Shown here one piece after another: positions 6,175 to 9,813 of a DNA stretch of 9,813 nt (the first letter of the stretch is position 1; each line of letters opens with the position of its first letter). The position numbers and the translations under genes were made by a program. Source of the stretch: Bacillota bacterium (lineage in GTDB: Bacteria > Eremiobacterota > SpSt-956 > JAKJGF01). The notes beneath the pieces are model-generated. The model did not search any database, was not told the DNA's origin, and was given only the letters and a program-made list of their open reading frames with translations. The stretch is from positions 1 through 9,813 of the forward strand of contig JAKPQU010000475.1 in NCBI GenBank assembly GCA_029555925.1. The letters are read 5' to 3'.

Positions 6175-6182
6175 ACATAAGA

Positions 6183-7358
6183 ATGAGGACAGTAGTGACA
6201 ATGCCCGGTGACGGTATAGGGAAAGTCGTATTGCCTGAATCAATAAGAGTCCTGGAAAAAGCAGGATTTAAAGCAGATTATGTTCATGGAGATATAGGAT
6301 GGGACTGCTGGTGCAATCAGGGTAATGCATTTCCTGAAGAAACAAAAGCTTTGCTGGCAAAGCACAGAATAGGTCTCTTCGGAGCCATAACCAGCAAACC
6401 CAAAGACAAGGCACAGGCTGAATTAAAACCGGAACTGCAGGCTAAAGGGTATACGTATTACAGCCCCATAGTAACAATGAGGCAGCATTTTAACCTGGAC
6501 ATATGTATAAGACCATGCATCGCTTTTCCGGGGAATCCCCTGAATTTTATCAGAAAAGAACAAGAAGGATTTATCGAACCGAAGGTTGATGTAGTAATAT
6601 TCCGTCAGAATACAGAATGTCTTTATGCAGGTGTGGAATGGACAAATCCACCTGCCAACGTTATGGAAGCCCTGAACAGTCATCCTAAAATGAAAAGTTT
6701 TAAAGATGTGCCGGGAGAAGATCTTGCCATATCATGCCGTATATTTACAAGAGAAGCATGTAGAAGAATTATTACTGCCGCTTTCGAGCATGCGAAAAAA
6801 TACGGTTATAAGAGTGTAAGTGTCTGCGAGAAACCGAATGTAGTAAGAGAAACTTCCGGTATGATGCTTTCTGAAGCAAAGAAAATTGCAAAGGATTATC
6901 CGGGCATAGCAGTATGGGATGTAAATATTGATGCCATGATGATGTGGCTTACAAAAAACCCTGAAAATTACGGAGTAATTGTAGCAGGAAATCTCTTCGG
7001 CGATATTGTAAGCGACGGTTTCGCCGGACTCGTAGGAGGACTGGGATTTGCCTGCAGCGCCAATATAGGCAAAGATATTGCAGTATTCGAACCGACTCAC
7101 GGCTCTGCTCCAAAATATGAAAAGCTTGACCCTCCCATAGTAAATCCGATAGCAATGATCTTATCTGCCTGTATGATGCTTGATTATCTGGAAGAAACGG
7201 AAAAAGCAAATAAAATAAGACATGCCGTATCGGAAGTAATAAGAGAAGGTAAAGTCAGAACCTATGATATGATGAGACTTAAAGGCGGGCCCGATGTATT
7301 TGCCCGTGGTGCGGCAAATACAAAAGAAATGACCGATGCCATTATAGAAAAATTGTGA
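6183..7358 (+). CDS. Isocitrate/isopropylmalate-family NAD(P)-dependent dehydrogenase
   Basis: The 391-residue protein is a beta-decarboxylating dehydrogenase. It opens with TMPGDGIGKVV (6-16). Substrate-site arginines are R100 and R110 (MRQHFNLDICIRP) and R141 in FRQNTECLYAG; the catalytic Lys is K217 in EKPNV; metal-binding aspartates are D250 (NIDAMMMWL) and D274/D278 (GNLFGDIVSDGFAGLVGGLG); the cofactor loop is EPTHGSAPKYEKLDPPIVNPIA (303-324). The glycine and glutamate of the usual RENTEG are Cys and Gln (RQNTEC), and an unusual insert PKDKAQAELKPELQAKGYTYYSP precedes the substrate helix. The length and HGSAP loop fit NAD(P)-isocitrate dehydrogenases of anaerobes, but isopropylmalate or another 2-hydroxyacid cannot be excluded. 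No leu or TCA-cycle neighbours help. Its stop codon is part of a heptad unit. Confidence 0.9.
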   Translation: MRTVVTMPGDGIGKVVLPESIRVLEKAGFKADYVHGDIGWDCWCNQGNAFPEETKALLAKHRIGLFGAITSKPKDKAQAELKPELQAKGYTYYSPIVTMRQHFNLDICIRPCIAFPGNPLNFIRKEQEGFIEPKVDVVIFRQNTECLYAGVEWTNPPANVMEALNSHPKMKSFKDVPGEDLAISCRIFTREACRRIITAAFEHAKKYGYKSVSVCEKPNVVRETSGMMLSEAKKIAKDYPGIAVWDVNIDAMMMWLTKNPENYGVIVAGNLFGDIVSDGFAGLVGGLGFACSANIGKDIAVFEPTHGSAPKYEKLDPPIVNPIAMILSACMMLDYLEETEKANKIRHAVSEVIREGKVRTYDMMRLKGGPDVFARGAANTKEMTDAIIEKL

Positions 7359-7407
7359 GGTGTGAAGAGTGAAGAGTGAAGGATGTTTCCCTCCCTTCAC
7401 CCTTCAC
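7355..7407. repeat. Purine-rich heptad hairpin after the dehydrogenase
   Basis: GTGA at 7355, 7362, 7369 and 7376, then TCAC at 7397 and 7404, all in 7-bp phase. The stem 7362-7376 against 7393-7407 pairs at 13 of 15 positions. The TGA stop of the dehydrogenase (7356-7358) is part of the first unit. The ATG proposed for the next gene (7383) falls near the loop. It may act as a 3' end structure or control translation of the following ORF. Confidence 0.75.
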
Positions 7408-7742
7408 CATTTATGAATTTCTATCTCCTTGCCACATCTGCCTGGGGAGTAAGAAAAGGTAATTACGCAAGAAAAAGATTTACTGCCATGGTAAATCATT
7501 TTGAAACATGTTTTTATAGATCTTATAAAAATATTCTCCGGTCAGATAAAATCAGCAGAAAAAGGAAAAAATCTGTCTACAGTGCGTATAAATTATACAG
7601 ACATGGCATAGAGCTTTTTCAGGGTTATGAAGATAATTGCCTTATGTTACTGGAAGGTCTCATGTATATCGATAAGGGAAGAGAAAAATTCCTCAAAAGA
7701 GGAAAGCATATTTTTAAAGTACTGGATAAAAAAATTCAATAA
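7383..7742 (+). CDS. Small basic protein of unknown function
   Basis: I do not recognise this product of up to 119 residues. It is rich in K, R, Y and F (for example YARKRFTAMVNHFETCFYRSY and SRKRKKSVYSAYKLYRHG), with probable alpha-helices and no signal peptide. Two ATG starts are possible: 7383, whose first ten codons come from the heptad hairpin (MFPSLHPSPF) and which has only GAAGAG at 7371-7376 as a weak SD; and 7413 (MNFYLLATSAWG), which has no SD. The codon use resembles the neighbours. The stop is 14 bp before the ATG of the zinc-ribbon gene, so the two are probably co-transcribed. It could also be a later start or a spurious extension at the N-terminus; the region from about residue 17 on looks genuinely coding. 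Confidence 0.6.
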   Translation: MFPSLHPSPFMNFYLLATSAWGVRKGNYARKRFTAMVNHFETCFYRSYKNILRSDKISRKRKKSVYSAYKLYRHGIELFQGYEDNCLMLLEGLMYIDKGREKFLKRGKHIFKVLDKKIQ

Positions 7743-7743
7743 C

Positions 7744-7748
7744 AGGAG
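7744..7748 (+). promoter_or_regulatory. Ribosome binding site choosing ATG 7757
   Basis: AGGAG at 7744-7748 is 8 bases from ATG 7757 and only 2 bases from an in-frame ATG at 7751, so the downstream ATG is preferred. Confidence 0.65.
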
Positions 7749-7756
7749 AGATGTTT

Positions 7757-8443
7757 ATGAATAATATATCAACAATTCCCTGTCCTAAATGTAACAGACC
7801 TGTAAGGACTGATAAAAAATCATGTTTTTACTGCGGCCAGAGTCTGAAAGATATTAAAGTAGAGATAAAATGCAGTAAATGCGGGGCAGAACTCAAAGAA
7901 CATGAAAATTTCTGCACAAACTGCGGTAATGGGGTTATAAAAGAAAAATCCTACACCAGCGGTATCCCGGACTTACCTGAAAATTTTCTTTTTTCCGGCT
8001 CCCCTGTAAGAAGTATAAGCTTTACCAGAGATTATATGGATATTGAAAAAACACAGGGCCCGCCTGTCAGATTATCCTGGAATGACATAAGAGAATTAAA
8101 CTGCTATCATATAGATGTATATGAAGACGAAGATGAAATAAGCCCTGTCAATATGTATTCAAGGGATAACTGTATGAAACTGGCAAGATATACAGGAAAA
8201 AGGTTTGACAATCGTACCACAGATGATAATTTAATTACCTATTACATTATGGAGCTGTTTTCCCGTAAGGGAGAGAGGGAATTTTTTATCGATTATAAAT
8301 TTAATTACGGTAAAGCCCTGGGAGCTGAAAAAGATTTCAATAGAGCAGTAAACTTTAAAAAACTCGTAAGAAAAATCGCGGAACATCTGACAGATGATGT
8401 GAAAATGGGTAACGGTACAGGTTTTTTACTGACAGGGGGATGA
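7757..8443 (+). CDS. Double-zinc-ribbon protein with unassigned C-terminal domain
   Basis: The 228-residue protein begins with two tandem zinc ribbons: C9-x2-C12 with C23-x2-C26, and C39-x2-C42 with C53-x2-C56 (CSKCGAELKEHENFCTNCG). Such double ribbons occur in many bacterial proteins where they bind zinc and mediate protein or nucleic-acid contacts. From about residue 70 there is a folded-looking domain of about 150 residues with alternating strands (SISFTRDYMDIEK, VRLSWNDIRELNCYHIDVY) and a C-terminal helix (FNRAVNFKKLVRKIAEHL), perhaps a PH-like fold; this is a guess from pattern only. No signal peptide or membrane segment is seen, so it is likely cytoplasmic. It follows the small basic ORF by 14 bp and probably shares its transcript. 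Function unknown. Confidence 0.85.
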   Translation: MNNISTIPCPKCNRPVRTDKKSCFYCGQSLKDIKVEIKCSKCGAELKEHENFCTNCGNGVIKEKSYTSGIPDLPENFLFSGSPVRSISFTRDYMDIEKTQGPPVRLSWNDIRELNCYHIDVYEDEDEISPVNMYSRDNCMKLARYTGKRFDNRTTDDNLITYYIMELFSRKGEREFFIDYKFNYGKALGAEKDFNRAVNFKKLVRKIAEHLTDDVKMGNGTGFLLTGG

Positions 8444-8481
8444 GGCGAAACAGTTCCGTAAAATCTCTGCAGGTAATTTTA

Positions 8482-8521
8482 CAGTGAACAGTCAGTGTCC
8501 TATTCCACTCACTGCTCACTT
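8482..8521. repeat. Purine-rich heptad hairpin after the zinc-ribbon gene
   Basis: GTGA at 8484 and GTCA at 8491 face TCAC at 8509 and 8516. The arms 8482-8497 and 8506-8521 pair at about 13 of 16 positions. It abuts the arm-enclosed core at 8520-8617, giving two consecutive hairpins. Confidence 0.65.
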
Positions 8522-8617
8522 ACCGAGCTGAGCATAAGCATTTAATAAACGTTTTCATCCCGTCACGCGTTACGCATCACGAGAGCATATATGTATTATT
8601 TATACTTAACTCGGTAA
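8520..8617. repeat. GC-rich heptad core enclosed by a 28-bp imperfect inverted repeat
   Basis: Left arm 8520-8547 (starting TTACCGAG) and right arm 8590-8617 (ending CTCGGTAA) pair at 20 of 28 positions. The core carries GTCA 8562, GTTA 8569 and ATCA 8576 in 7-bp phase. Its layout equals that at 4269-4372, but the arm sequence is unrelated. Confidence 0.75.
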
Positions 8618-8705
8618 ATTCTATATAAATTACTTCAATTTTACAGGTTTTTTTTAAAAAAAGAGAATTATTATTTAATTATAATAAAGAAAGGATGGTT
8701 ATAAT

Positions 8706-9635
8706 ATGTCAAGATTTTTAATTATTTCTCTTATCTGTATCTCTTTATTTACAGCCCTATCAAATGTAAGTTTCGCCACCGACCTGGAAGGGATATATTT
8801 TTCCGATCCTAAAAACGGCTGGATTGTGGGCGACAACGGAAAGATCTTCCATACTGCAGACGGAGGAACTTCATGGAGTGCTCAAACTACCGCATCAGGA
8901 GAAGATTTACTGGATGTATGCTTTATAGATGAAAAAAATGGCTGGATTGCAGCTGAAAATGGAGTGATTGTTCACACAGCGGACGGAGGAACTTCATGGT
9001 CTGTTCAGGCTACCGGCACTAAAGAACATCTGAACAGTATATACTTTTTAGATGCTAAAAATGGCTGGGTTGCAGGTGATCACGGAGTAATTCTGCACAG
9101 TACAGACGGCGGTGTTTCCTGGGTACCACAGCAGAGCGGCGAAACAGAACGTCTTCAGAGAATCCATTTCACAGATGAAAAACAGGGATGGATTGTCGGA
9201 AGTAACAGTATTATCCTTCATACGTCAGACGGAGGATCTACATGGAAACGTCAGAAAAGCCCTGCAGGTAAACATTTATGCAGTGTTTACTTTGTAGATG
9301 AAAAAAACGGCTGGGCTGCAGGTGATTTTGGCTGTATATTATATACCTCAAACGGAGGAGAAACGTGGGTAGAACAGAACAGTGACGTATCAAGAGGGCT
9401 TAACTGCATATACTTTCTGGATTTGAACAACGGATGGGTCGCAGGAGCAGGCGGTAAAGTTCTTCATACGACAAATGGCGGAACTACATGGAAAGAAGAG
9501 GATTCAGGTGTTATGATGCGTTCTCTTCACTGCGTCCATTTTGTTGATGAAAAAAACGGGTGGGCTGCAGGTCAGAATAATACTGTTATACATAGCACCG
9601 ATGGAGGTGCCACATGGCTCGAACAGAATATATAA
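8706..9635 (+). CDS. Secreted seven-bladed Ycf48-like beta-propeller
   Basis: A signal peptide (hydrophobic LIISLICISLFTALSNV, likely cleavage after SFA at residue 24) is followed by seven repeats beginning at residue 27. The first five are exactly 41 residues, the sixth 42 and the last 36. Each has the pattern L..(I/V).F.D..(N/Q)GW..(G/A)......(I/V).(H/Y)T..GG..W, the mark of Ycf48/Hcf136-like and BNR-type propellers. Seven blades make one closed propeller with nothing else attached. Ycf48 itself helps assemble photosystem II; in non-photosynthetic bacteria these proteins are extracytoplasmic with unknown partners, so the cyanobacterial role should not be transferred. The ATG follows AAAGGA (8690-8695) by 10 bases. 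Blades 1 and 2 share an identical 18-bp run (8859-8876 and 8982-8999), exactly 123 bp apart, suggesting growth by tandem duplication. Confidence 0.9.
   Translation: MSRFLIISLICISLFTALSNVSFATDLEGIYFSDPKNGWIVGDNGKIFHTADGGTSWSAQTTASGEDLLDVCFIDEKNGWIAAENGVIVHTADGGTSWSVQATGTKEHLNSIYFLDAKNGWVAGDHGVILHSTDGGVSWVPQQSGETERLQRIHFTDEKQGWIVGSNSIILHTSDGGSTWKRQKSPAGKHLCSVYFVDEKNGWAAGDFGCILYTSNGGETWVEQNSDVSRGLNCIYFLDLNNGWVAGAGGKVLHTTNGGTTWKEEDSGVMMRSLHCVHFVDEKNGWAAGQNNTVIHSTDGGATWLEQNI
8784..9632 (+). repeat. Tandem 123-bp coding repeats of the propeller
   Basis: Blades begin at 8784, 8907, 9030, 9153, 9276, 9399 and 9525; the period is 123 bp except for one 126-bp unit. Bases have diverged, but GGATGG/GGCTGG and GACGGAGG motifs recur at the same phase. 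Confidence 0.85.
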
Positions 9636-9813
9636 CATATTTACTGACCTTAGTACCGTAACATGTAAATTCGTAACCATTTATCAGCTTCTGCCTGACA
9701 GGCTCTTACGAAGAAAAATAATCTGCCTTATTTAATTTGTTTTACAGACAATAAATTAGCCCTTATTTAATTTTTAATTCTATATAAAAAACTAATTTTT
9801 CTTCTCCAGAGCC

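Larger units (their letters stand above)
8444..8705. other. Intergenic region before the propeller gene
   Basis: No gene is seen. It contains a small stem GTAAAAT/ATTTTAC (8458-8464, 8476-8482), a purine-rich heptad hairpin (8482-8521), an arm-enclosed GC-rich heptad core (8520-8617) and an AT-rich stretch with poly-T/poly-A (8647-8662) before the start. A TATAAT occurs at 8680-8685 but is too near the SD to be a credible -10. Confidence 0.5.

Noticed and set aside
8680..8685. TATAAT as the -10 of the propeller gene
   Set aside because: It is 5 bases from the SD and has no -35 partner 17 bp upstream.
8706..9635. Photosystem II assembly factor role
   Set aside because: The fold family is shared, but nothing else in the window suggests photosynthesis, so only the fold is claimed.
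9658..9713. Degenerate heptads (GTAACAT, GTAAATT, GTAACCA) and the palindrome GCCTGACAGGC after the propeller gene
   Set aside because: The phase slips by one base and no opposite-sense half is present; the palindrome has a one-base centre and cannot form a stable RNA hairpin.

Overview
This is AT-rich bacterial chromosomal DNA with compact genes, Shine-Dalgarno (SD)-led starts and several TTG/GTG start codons. It looks like an uncultured free-living bacterium rather than a phage or plasmid. No rRNA, tRNA, transposase, integrase, CRISPR array or phage gene is visible. The genes do not allow a phylum to be named. recF lies away from any visible dnaA/dnaN/gyrB, so a classic origin region is not shown.

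Left part, minus strand, read right to left: a short lysine-rich ORF, recF, a DUF721/DciA-like protein with a C-terminal zinc ribbon, and a YmdB-type macro-domain protein. A strong sigma70-type promoter (TTGACA, 17 bp, TATTAT) sits just upstream of the short ORF, with a perfect 10-bp inverted repeat over its -35. This looks like one replication/repair transcription unit. Right part, plus strand: a PHP phosphoesterase fused to a STAS-like domain, an AI-2E-family membrane transporter, an isocitrate/isopropylmalate-type dehydrogenase, a small basic protein of unknown function, a double-zinc-ribbon protein, and a secreted seven-bladed Ycf48-like beta-propeller.

The most unusual signal is between the genes. 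Almost every intergenic gap holds arrays of a 7-bp unit of the form GT(G/A/T)A plus three bases. The array runs as GTGA/GTAA on one side and flips to TCAC on the other, so each gap can fold into a hairpin. The 7-bp phase is exact (for example TCAC at 3027, 3034, 3041, 3048, 3055 and 3062). Two flavours occur: a GC-rich one (GTGACGC/GTTACGC/GTCACGC) and a purine-rich one (GTGAAAA/GTGAAGA with CACTCTT). Several GC-rich cores are also enclosed by AT-rich imperfect inverted repeats of about 28 bp. Two cores 1.8 kb apart match at 35 of 37 bases although their flanking arms differ. The arrays supply the last codons or stop codons of two genes and possibly the first codons of a third. This recalls the heptamer repeats of filamentous cyanobacteria, but the palindromic, arm-enclosed layout is worth study.

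No obvious defence or biosynthetic cluster is present. The protein findings most worth following are the PHP-STAS fusion, in which the canonical phosphorylated serine of the STAS motif is replaced, and the recF-DciA-macro-domain grouping.
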